Source: Rhodoferax sp.
GTDB taxonomy: Bacteria > Pseudomonadota > Gammaproteobacteria > Burkholderiales > Burkholderiaceae_C
Direction: 5' to 3'
DNA length: 9,286 nucleotides
Assembly (NCBI GenBank): GCA_030683195.1
Contig: JAUXQA010000454.1
Coordinates: forward strand, 1 to 9,286
The translations under genes were made by a program, and so were the position numbers. Positions 1 through 5,547 of this stretch are shown here, one piece after another (within the stretch, counting starts at the first letter, position 1; every line of letters starts with the position of its first letter). The notes beneath the pieces are model-generated. The model searched no databases. It saw only the letters and a program-made list of their open reading frames with translations, and was not told the origin of the DNA.

Positions 1-52
1 TGCGCCAGGCCAGGTCGCCAGTGCCGCCAAACAAGACAAGATCAAAGCTCAT
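1..52 (-). CDS. zwf: Glucose-6-phosphate 1-dehydrogenase, N-terminal fragment (cut by window start)
   Basis: Only the first 17 codons lie in the window, read on the minus strand from ATG at 52-50; they give MSFDLVLFGGTGDLAWR. The GGTGDLAWR stretch is the N-terminal NADP-binding fingerprint of glucose-6-phosphate dehydrogenase (GxxGDLxxR/K), placed right after the first beta strand as in the family. The enzyme oxidises glucose-6-phosphate to 6-phosphogluconolactone in the cytoplasm, feeding the oxidative pentose-phosphate and Entner-Doudoroff routes. The gene is divergent from the transporter-tal-pgi operon, whose enzymes share its substrate pool. No strong Shine-Dalgarno sequence precedes the ATG. 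A possible -10 (TATATT on the minus strand, 81-76) lies about 24 nt upstream. The identification rests on 17 residues plus the metabolic context; the rest of the gene is outside the window. Confidence 0.85.
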   Translation of the reverse strand, partial: MSFDLVLFGGTGDLAWR

Positions 53-93
53 GAACAGAATTTTTTGAGGTTGTAAATATAGGTGAACGTGAC

Positions 94-108
94 TGTAACT
101 TAGTTTCA
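94..108. promoter_or_regulatory. Operator-like palindrome near zwf, possible HexR site
   Basis: TGTAACTTAGTTTCA is a 15-bp palindrome about a central T; six of seven arm positions are complementary. Against the HexR consensus as I recall it (TGTAATTAAATTACA) it matches 11 of 15. It sits 42 nt upstream of the zwf start, over the expected -35 position of the candidate zwf promoter, and overlaps the possible -35 (105-110) of the opposite operon. HexR is an RpiR-family regulator of zwf, pgi, tal and related genes in Proteobacteria. The assignment is inference. Confidence 0.4.
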
Positions 109-203
109 CAAAAACACGAAATTTTTATAGAGAATGGAAAAATTAAGCTCAAGCTAGCGTTTTCCCCAAGAATGGAGCCAGTGAATTTCGTCTAAGCTTG
201 AGT

Positions 204-218
204 TGTATTTAAATTACC
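204..218. promoter_or_regulatory. HexR-like operator upstream of the transporter operon
   Basis: TGTATTTAAATTACC matches the remembered HexR consensus TGTAATTAAATTACA at 13 of 15 positions, including the AAATTAC core, and five of seven arm positions are complementary. It ends 33 nt before the ATG of the binding-protein gene. If the candidate promoter at 105-131 is real, the site lies in the leader and would act as a roadblock. If an unseen promoter overlaps it, it would act by direct occlusion. The downstream genes tal and pgi are typical HexR targets. Confidence 0.5.
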
Positions 219-240
219 CCTTGATGCTTCTCGGGGCAAA

Positions 241-246
241 AAGGAG
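241..246 (+). promoter_or_regulatory. Strong ribosome binding site for the binding-protein gene
   Basis: AAGGAG stands 5 nt before the ATG at 252. It is the clearest Shine-Dalgarno sequence in the operon and fixes the start. The permease, ATPase and tal genes downstream lack comparable sites, which fits the usual excess of periplasmic binding protein over membrane components. Confidence 0.8.
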
Positions 247-251
247 ACCCC

Positions 252-1262
252 ATGAAAAAACTGCTGATTTGTTCATCTTTGGTGCTGGCGTATGGCGCGG
301 CGCAAGCGCAAACGGTCAACATGATTTGTTCCGTGCAAGCCGAGTGGTGCAGCTTGATGTCCACGGTCTATGCCAAAACCACGGGTGTCAAGGTCAACAT
401 GACCGCCAAGGGGTCCGGCGAAGCGCTGGCGCAACTCAACGCCGAAAAAGCCAACCCCAAAACCGACATCTGGTTTGGTGGCACGGGCGACCCGCACTTG
501 CAGGCCGCTGAGCAAAATCTGACGCTGGAGTACAAATCAGCGCAGCTGACCGCGCTCTACCCTTGGGCGCAAAAGCAGGCAGTGGATTCGAAATTTCGAA
601 CAGTGGGCGTCTACCTCGGGCCGTTGGGTTTTGGTTACAACACAGAACTACTGGCCAAAAAAAAGGTGGCTCCACCGACCTCATGGGCTGACCTCCTGAA
701 ACCGGAATTCAAGGGCGAGATCCAGATGGCCAACGCGGCGTCCAGCGGCACGTCTTACACCGTCATTGCCACGCTGGTCCAGTTGATGGGGGAAGACAAG
801 GCGTTTGACTACATGAAGCAGTTGCACAAAAACGTCAGCACTTACACGCGCTCGGGTGTGGCGCCGGCCAAAGCCGTGGCGCGCGGCGAGACCGCGGTGT
901 CCATCAGCTTTGTGCATGACGTGACGACCGAGGCGACGCAGGGTTTCCCGGCGGCATCGGTCACCCCATCGGAAGGCACAGGCGCTGAAATCGGCTCCAT
1001 GAGCATTGTCAAGGACGGGCCCAACACTGAGGCGGCCAAAAAATTCTATGAGTGGGCCTTGACGCCCGGCGGACAGCAGTTTGGCCTGGCAGCCAAGCAG
1101 TTTCAGTTGCCCAGCAATGCCAAGGTTCCCGTGGACCCCCGCATGACCAACCCCAGCAAGATCAAGCTGATCAACTACGACTACGCCAAGTACGGCGCCA
1201 GTGCCGAGCGCCGCCGACTGATTGCCAAGTGGGAAAAAGAAGTCTTTAATCAGCCACGCTGA
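252..1262 (+). CDS. afuA: Periplasmic substrate-binding protein of an Afu/Fbp-type ABC importer, probably for sugar phosphates
   Basis: This 336-residue protein has a classical signal peptide (MKKLLICSSLVLAYGAAQA, predicted cleavage after A19) and the fold signature of family 1 solute-binding proteins of the FbpA/AfuA/PotD group. The TDIWFGGTGD motif (71-80), GFGYN (126-130) and the PTSWADLLKPEFKGEI hinge region (142-157) are typical. Such proteins capture the ligand in the periplasm and deliver it to the membrane permease. Ferric-binding FbpA proteins use a Tyr-Tyr dyad; none exists here. The comparable segment instead reads FVHD (220-223), with Glu at 241 and 246 following. Characterised AfuA of Actinobacillus pleuropneumoniae binds glucose-6-P, fructose-6-P and sedoheptulose-7-P, and the adjoining tal and pgi use exactly these. 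Sugar-phosphate specificity is therefore inferred; iron or another anion is not excluded. The mature protein has two cysteines, C26 and C33, which could form a disulfide. Confidence 0.85.
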   Translation: MKKLLICSSLVLAYGAAQAQTVNMICSVQAEWCSLMSTVYAKTTGVKVNMTAKGSGEALAQLNAEKANPKTDIWFGGTGDPHLQAAEQNLTLEYKSAQLTALYPWAQKQAVDSKFRTVGVYLGPLGFGYNTELLAKKKVAPPTSWADLLKPEFKGEIQMANAASSGTSYTVIATLVQLMGEDKAFDYMKQLHKNVSTYTRSGVAPAKAVARGETAVSISFVHDVTTEATQGFPAASVTPSEGTGAEIGSMSIVKDGPNTEAAKKFYEWALTPGGQQFGLAAKQFQLPSNAKVPVDPRMTNPSKIKLINYDYAKYGASAERRRLIAKWEKEVFNQPR

Positions 1263-1264
1263 TT

Positions 1265-1288
1265 GGCTCGACTGAGCGGTTCCGAGCC
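1265..1288 (+). repeat. Intercistronic hairpin between binding-protein and permease genes
   Basis: GGCTCG (1265-1270) and CGAGCC (1283-1288) are perfectly complementary around a 12-nt loop, followed by CTTTTCCC. The hairpin begins 2 nt after the binding-protein stop and ends 8 nt before the permease GTG. Hairpins in this place commonly protect the upstream mRNA or partly terminate transcription, giving more binding protein than permease. The short T-tract makes it at most a weak terminator. Confidence 0.5.
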
Positions 1289-1296
1289 CTTTTCCC

Positions 1297-3504
1297 GTGC
1301 ATTTATCTGACAACAAAGCCCTGTGGTGGTGGCTGGCCGCAGGGCTGCTGGCCTACATTGGCTTGCCTTGGTATGCGATTCAGGACAGCAATGGCCTGCT
1401 GATGATTCCTGCAGTGTTCTCCGGGCCCGAAGCGGGCAACGGCTTGATACAGGTTACGCACTTCGGGCGGCCCTGGCTGGCCTTGGGTGGGGTGGGCTTG
1501 TTGGTGGCTGTGGCTGCTGCACTGATGCCGGCCGGGCGGCGACAGGGGCTGGTCTTGATGCTGGGCGGCGGCTCGGCCGCACTGGCTTTGCTGGCCAGTG
1601 GCTTTTTGATTGGCGCCCGAGGCTGGGCATTTGAATCAATCACGGCCGCCTGGGGTGCCCTGGGGGCGCGCCAACCGGGCATGGGTTGGGGCGGCTTTGT
1701 AGTCTTGACCGCCTTGCTGATGCTGTCAGCTTTCGGCATTGCCCGGCGCGGGTACTTCAGGGGCGACTTGTTCGTGGCCGCCGCAGTGGTGGGGTGCGGT
1801 AGCCTGCTGGCGCTGTTTATTGTGTTTCCGGTCTTGAAGGCGTTGAGCGCCGCCTTCTTTACTGAAGACGGTATGTTTGCGGTGACCGCGATCATTGAAC
1901 GGGTTGCAAGTGAGCGCAACTTCGGGCTGGACTGCGTCACGTCACCGGGCAGTGGCCGAACCTGCGGGGTCGCCTGGAACACGCTCTTTCTGGGGCTGAT
2001 GACGGCGGCCTCCACCACCCTGCTGGGCACGTTGATGGCCTTGATGGCCGAGCGCGCCTCCAGTCGATACACCAAGCCGCTGAACGTACTGGCCATGCTG
2101 CCCATCATCACGCCTCCGTTTGTAGTGGGCCTGGGTTTGATTTTGCTGTTTGGCCGCGCAGGTGTGGTGAACCAGTTTCTGGAGTACGCCTTCGGGATTG
2201 AACCGACCCGCTGGTTCTATGGCTGGTTTGGTGTGTGGCTGGCGCAGACCTTTGCCTTCACCCCGATTGCTTTCATGATCATGCGCGGCGTCGTGCAAGG
2301 CGTGTCGCCGAGTCTGGAGGAAGCCGCGCAAACCCTGCGTGCCACGCCCATGCGCACTTTCACCACGGTCACCTTGCCCCTGCTCAAGCCCGGCCTGGCC
2401 AATGCATTTTTGGTGGGTTTCATTGAAAGCATGGCGGACTTCGGTAACCCAATTGTGGTGGGAGGGCAGTTTGCGGTACTTTCCACTGAAATCTTTTTTG
2501 CCATCGTGGGCGCTCAGTACGACCAGGGGCGGGCCGCCTCCCTGGCATGGATATTGACCGCGTTTGCCCTGACGGTATTTGCCATTCAAAGGGGTTTGCT
2601 GGGCAAACAAAATTTCACCACGGTGTCTGGCAAGGGCGATGCGGGTATGGCGCTGCCCTTGCCCCGCCAAGTGCGCGCCTTGGTGCACGCGGTGGCGCTG
2701 CCCTGGATGGCCTTCACTTTGGTTGTGTACCTGTTTGCCTTTGCGGGCGGCTTTGTACAAACCTGGGGCCGGGACTACACGCTGACCCTGAACCATTTTC
2801 GGACCGCGTTCTCTTTGGAGTGGGGCACGTTCGGACTGGTGTGGGCGGGTAGCGCCTGGAACTCCTTGTTCACCACGCTCAAACTGGCCGCCATAGCCGC
2901 CCCGCTGACGGCCACGCTGGGTATTTTGATTGCCTGGTTATTGGCACGCACTGAATTCCGGGGGCAGGGGGCCTTTGAGTTTGCGGCCCTGCTGGCCTTT
3001 GCGATTCCGGGAACGGTGCTGGGGGTGAGCTACATCATGGCGTTCAATGTGCCGCCGTTTGAGTTGACGGGCACCGCGCTCATCATCGTTTTGTGTTTCA
3101 TGTTTCGCAATCTGCCGGTGGGGGTGCGAGCGGGTACGGCGGCCTTCAAGCAGCTGGACAAGTCGCTGGACGAGGCGTCCATGATGCTGCGGGCGGGCAG
3201 TGTGAAAACCTTGCGTTTTGTGGTGCTCCCTTTGCTCAAGCCCGCACTGGTGGCCGCGCTGGTTTACAGCTTTGTGCGCTCCATCACCACGGTGAGTGCC
3301 GTCATCTTTCTGGTGACGGCCGAGTACGAGTTGGCCACGACCTACATCATTGGCCGGGTGGGTAATGGCGACTATGGTGTGGCGTTGGCTTATTGCACGG
3401 TGTTGATCATTTTGATGTCGGCTGTGACGGCGCTGATCCAGTTTTTTGTGGGAGAGCGCAAGCTGGGGCGGCGAAAAGCGGTTGCGATGGCTCCCAGTCA
3501 TTAA
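1297..3504 (+). CDS. afuB: ABC importer permease with two fused membrane domains (AfuB/FbpB type)
   Basis: The 735-residue, strongly hydrophobic protein forms the inner-membrane channel. Two binding-protein-dependent permease domains are joined in one chain, as in FbpB/AfuB. Each has the EAA loop that docks on the ATPase: EEAAQTLRAT...LPLLKP (341-365) and DEASMMLRAG...LPLLKP (625-649). The second reads DEA rather than EAA, which is tolerated. Ahead of the first domain lie about 150 residues with roughly four hydrophobic segments (about 9-27, 59-78, 84-106, 130-149). GTG at 1297 is the only usable start, because the frame has a stop at 1273-1275 and the next candidate falls inside the first membrane segment. 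It has no recognisable Shine-Dalgarno sequence, so translation may depend on coupling. The gene lies 34 nt after the binding protein and 15 nt before the ATPase. Substrate specificity is set by the binding protein. Confidence 0.9.
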   Translation: MHLSDNKALWWWLAAGLLAYIGLPWYAIQDSNGLLMIPAVFSGPEAGNGLIQVTHFGRPWLALGGVGLLVAVAAALMPAGRRQGLVLMLGGGSAALALLASGFLIGARGWAFESITAAWGALGARQPGMGWGGFVVLTALLMLSAFGIARRGYFRGDLFVAAAVVGCGSLLALFIVFPVLKALSAAFFTEDGMFAVTAIIERVASERNFGLDCVTSPGSGRTCGVAWNTLFLGLMTAASTTLLGTLMALMAERASSRYTKPLNVLAMLPIITPPFVVGLGLILLFGRAGVVNQFLEYAFGIEPTRWFYGWFGVWLAQTFAFTPIAFMIMRGVVQGVSPSLEEAAQTLRATPMRTFTTVTLPLLKPGLANAFLVGFIESMADFGNPIVVGGQFAVLSTEIFFAIVGAQYDQGRAASLAWILTAFALTVFAIQRGLLGKQNFTTVSGKGDAGMALPLPRQVRALVHAVALPWMAFTLVVYLFAFAGGFVQTWGRDYTLTLNHFRTAFSLEWGTFGLVWAGSAWNSLFTTLKLAAIAAPLTATLGILIAWLLARTEFRGQGAFEFAALLAFAIPGTVLGVSYIMAFNVPPFELTGTALIIVLCFMFRNLPVGVRAGTAAFKQLDKSLDEASMMLRAGSVKTLRFVVLPLLKPALVAALVYSFVRSITTVSAVIFLVTAEYELATTYIIGRVGNGDYGVALAYCTVLIILMSAVTALIQFFVGERKLGRRKAVAMAPSH

Positions 3505-3519
3505 CAGCGAATACATAGC

Positions 3520-4572
3520 ATGAACAACGGCATCGAGTTTCACAACGTCACCAAACGCTACGGCAGTGACGCCAGCGCACCGCTGGCCGTCAAAGGCCTC
3601 AGCTTTGAAGTCCGTCAGGGCACCCTCACCACCATTTTGGGGCCGTCCGGCTGCGGCAAAACCACCACGCTGCGCATGATTGCCGGGCTGGAGTCGCCCA
3701 CGTCCGGCCGGATCATCATGGGGGGCAAAGATGTCACCACGCTCGGGCCGGCCCAGCGCAATGTCAGCATGATGTTTCAGAGCTACGCCTTGTTCCCGCA
3801 CATGAACGTGATCGAGAACGTGGGTTACGGCCTGAAGATGTCCGGTGTGCCCAAGCCTGAGGTGCGTTCCCGGGCGCGGGAGGCCTTGAAGAATGTGGGC
3901 CTGGTTGACTTTGATGAGCGCCTGCCCAGCGAGTTGTCGGGCGGCCAGCAGCAGCGCGTGGCCCTGGCGCGCGCGCTGGTGCTGGAGCCTGCTGTGTTGT
4001 TGTTCGATGAGCCCTTGAGCAACCTTGATGCCCGTTTGCGCCGCGAGATGCGCGAAGAGATCAGGGCCTTGCAGCAGCGTTTGTCCTTGACCGTGGCCTA
4101 CGTCACCCATGACCAAAGCGAAGCGCTGGCCGTGAGCGATCAGATTATTGTGATGGACCACGGCGTTATCGCCCAGTGCGGTACACCGCAAGCCCTGTAC
4201 GAAACTCCCACCAGCGAGTTTGTGGCGGGGTTTATGGGCGAGGCCATGCTGTTCCCGGCGCAGGCCGACGCGCACGGTGTGGTCACCCTGGGGCCGCTGT
4301 ACATCACCAAGCCCCAAACCATCCGGTCCGGGGCGGTCAAAGTCGCGGTGCGGCCCGAGGCTTGGCAGATTGGCGCGGCCGATCAAGGCTTGCCGGCCCG
4401 ACTGACCAAGCTGGCGTACCTGGGCAGCAACTATGAATACTCCTTTGAGACGGCTCTGGGCCTGATCTTTGTCGTCTCGCCCGACTTGACACGGGTGCTG
4501 GAGGTCGGTGCCCAAGTGGGCCTGAGCCTCGCCCAGCACGGGGTGTCGGTCGTTCAAATGTCTTCGCCATAA
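3520..4572 (+). CDS. afuC: ABC importer ATP-binding subunit (AfuC/FbpC/PotA type)
   Basis: The 350-residue cytoplasmic ATPase powers the importer. All motifs are intact: Walker A GPSGCGKT (41-48), Q-loop Q87 in MMFQSYALFP, signature LSGGQQQR (139-146), Walker B VLLFDEP (159-165, catalytic E164), D-loop SNLD (167-170) and H-loop H197 in YVTHDQSEA. The C-terminal part, about 235-350, fits a TOBE-type regulatory domain as in PotA, MalK and FbpC, and its VRPE motif (288-291) is typical. The length fits the family. The ATG at 3520 follows the permease stop by 15 nt in the same frame, with only a weak ribosome binding site. The stop TAA (4570-4572) lies within an AT-rich block that may act as a -10 element for tal. 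Sequence alone cannot separate iron, polyamine and sugar-phosphate importers; the operon context favours sugar phosphates. Confidence 0.93.
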   Translation: MNNGIEFHNVTKRYGSDASAPLAVKGLSFEVRQGTLTTILGPSGCGKTTTLRMIAGLESPTSGRIIMGGKDVTTLGPAQRNVSMMFQSYALFPHMNVIENVGYGLKMSGVPKPEVRSRAREALKNVGLVDFDERLPSELSGGQQQRVALARALVLEPAVLLFDEPLSNLDARLRREMREEIRALQQRLSLTVAYVTHDQSEALAVSDQIIVMDHGVIAQCGTPQALYETPTSEFVAGFMGEAMLFPAQADAHGVVTLGPLYITKPQTIRSGAVKVAVRPEAWQIGAADQGLPARLTKLAYLGSNYEYSFETALGLIFVVSPDLTRVLEVGAQVGLSLAQHGVSVVQMSSP

Positions 4573-4580
4573 TATAAAAA
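4568..4580 (+). promoter_or_regulatory. Possible -10 element and leaderless start of tal
   Basis: CATAAT (4568-4573, one mismatch to TATAAT) stands in an AT-rich patch in otherwise GC-rich sequence. Its usual initiation point, 6-7 nt further on, coincides with the A of the tal ATG. No Shine-Dalgarno sequence precedes that ATG. The -35 region around 4544-4550 is poor. An internal promoter giving leaderless tal mRNA is a guess from spacing alone. Confidence 0.25.
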
Positions 4581-5527
4581 TGAACCAACTCGACGCACTC
4601 AAACAATTCACCACCGTGGTGGCCGATACCGGCGACTTCAAGCAGATTGACGCTTACCAGCCGCAAGACGCTACCCCCAACCCCTCGCTCATCCTCAAGG
4701 CGGTGCAAAAGCCGGACTACCGCACCTTGCTGACCGATACGGTGGCCCAGTTCAGGGGCCGGCCGCTCGACGAGATCGTCGACCGTCTGCTGGTGCGTTT
4801 TGGCTGCGAGATTTTGTCCATCATTCCCGGTCGGGTCTCCACCGAGGTGGATGCCCGCTTGAGCTTTGACACCTCGGCCACGGTCACCCGGGGCGAGCGC
4901 CTGATTGAGCTGTACCAGGCGCAGGGCATTCATATTGACCGCGTGCTGATCAAGGTGGCCGCCACCTGGGAGGGCATTCAGGCCGCAGAGCAACTGGAAC
5001 GCCGGGGAATTCACACCAACCTGACCTTGCTGTTTTCGTTTGCCCAGGCCGTGGCCTGCGGTCAGGCCCGGGTGCAGCTGATTTCGCCTTTTGTCGGGCG
5101 CATTTACGACTGGTACAAAAAATCAGCCGGTGCCCAATGGGATGAAGCTGCCAAATCCGGCGCCAATGACCCCGGTGTTGAGTCGGTACGCCAGATTTAC
5201 AACTACTACAAGAAATTTGGCATCGCCACCGAGGTGATGGGGGCGAGCTTTCGCAATGTGGGGCAAATTACGGCGCTCGCGGGTTGCGACCTGTTGACGA
5301 TCAGCCCCGAGTTGCTGGCCACGCTGGCGTCCAGCAGCACACCGCTGGAACGGTGCTTGAGTCCGCAGGCGGCCCAGGCGCTGGATATAGCCCCTGTGAA
5401 TTACGACGAGGCCGGCTTTCGCTTTGCCTTGAATGAAGACGCCATGGCCACCGAAAAGCTCAGCGAGGGCATCCGCGCGTTTTGCGTTGACGCGGTCAAG
5501 CTGGAGCAACTGCTGCTCGCAGCCTGA
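4580..5527 (+). CDS. tal: Transaldolase (TalB-type)
   Basis: The protein transfers a dihydroxyacetone unit between sedoheptulose-7-phosphate and glyceraldehyde-3-phosphate to give erythrose-4-phosphate and fructose-6-phosphate, in the cytosolic non-oxidative pentose-phosphate pathway. Its 315 residues match the TalB class (E. coli TalB has 317). Family motifs are intact: TTVVADTGDF (11-20, with catalytic-site Asp16), ATPNPSL (31-37, Asn34), GRVSTEVDARLSFD (84-97, Glu89) and the Schiff-base lysine K125 in VLIKVAATWEGI. TNLTLLFS and ISPFVGRIYDWYKK follow as expected. The gene begins 7 nt after the ATPase stop and lies 20 nt before pgi. Its ATG has no visible ribosome binding site, so either translational coupling to the ATPase or leaderless initiation is needed. 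Other bacteria encode tal and pgi as a fusion; here they are separate neighbours. Confidence 0.97.
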   Translation: MNQLDALKQFTTVVADTGDFKQIDAYQPQDATPNPSLILKAVQKPDYRTLLTDTVAQFRGRPLDEIVDRLLVRFGCEILSIIPGRVSTEVDARLSFDTSATVTRGERLIELYQAQGIHIDRVLIKVAATWEGIQAAEQLERRGIHTNLTLLFSFAQAVACGQARVQLISPFVGRIYDWYKKSAGAQWDEAAKSGANDPGVESVRQIYNYYKKFGIATEVMGASFRNVGQITALAGCDLLTISPELLATLASSSTPLERCLSPQAAQALDIAPVNYDEAGFRFALNEDAMATEKLSEGIRAFCVDAVKLEQLLLAA

Positions 5528-5547
5528 TTGACCTGGAGAAGACCCCC

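Larger units (their letters stand above)
53..251. promoter_or_regulatory. Divergent promoter region between zwf and the transporter-tal-pgi operon
   Basis: This 199-bp gene-free region is clearly more AT-rich than its surroundings. It must carry the promoters of both divergent units. For zwf, TATATT on the minus strand (81-76) is a plausible -10, without a good -35. For the operon, TTCACA (105-110) and TATAGA (126-131) form a possible promoter, though the 15-bp spacer is short. That would leave a 5' leader of roughly 110 nt. Two operator-like palindromes (94-108 and 204-218) are described separately. An 8-bp inverted repeat, CTCAAGCT (148-155) and AGCTTGAG (195-202), spans the middle with a 39-nt spacer and has no assigned role. 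Promoter positions are inferred by eye. Confidence 0.6.

Noticed and set aside
148..202. Inverted repeat CTCAAGCT / AGCTTGAG with a 39-nt spacer
   Set aside because: Eight-base arms this far apart are plausible by chance in AT-rich DNA. I know no regulator with this motif, so it is mentioned only within the promoter region.
203..511. A plus-strand frame starting upstream of the binding-protein gene
   Set aside because: It overlaps the binding-protein gene in another frame, has no ribosome binding site, and the translation is shadow-like.
1380..2796. Long minus-strand frames opposite the permease
   Set aside because: They have low-complexity composition without motifs and are explained by the codon bias of the permease on the plus strand.
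252..4572. Default reading as a ferric iron uptake system
   Set aside because: There is no Tyr-Tyr dyad in the binding protein, no Fur-box-like sequence seen upstream, and the neighbours are all sugar-phosphate enzymes. Iron remains possible but is less supported.
2938..4641. A 567-residue open frame on the minus strand opposite the permease, ATPase and tal start
   Set aside because: It lies antisense to three well-supported genes with intact motifs. Its translation is rich in His, Gln, Arg and Gly as expected from the reverse frame of GC-rich genes, and shows no domain.
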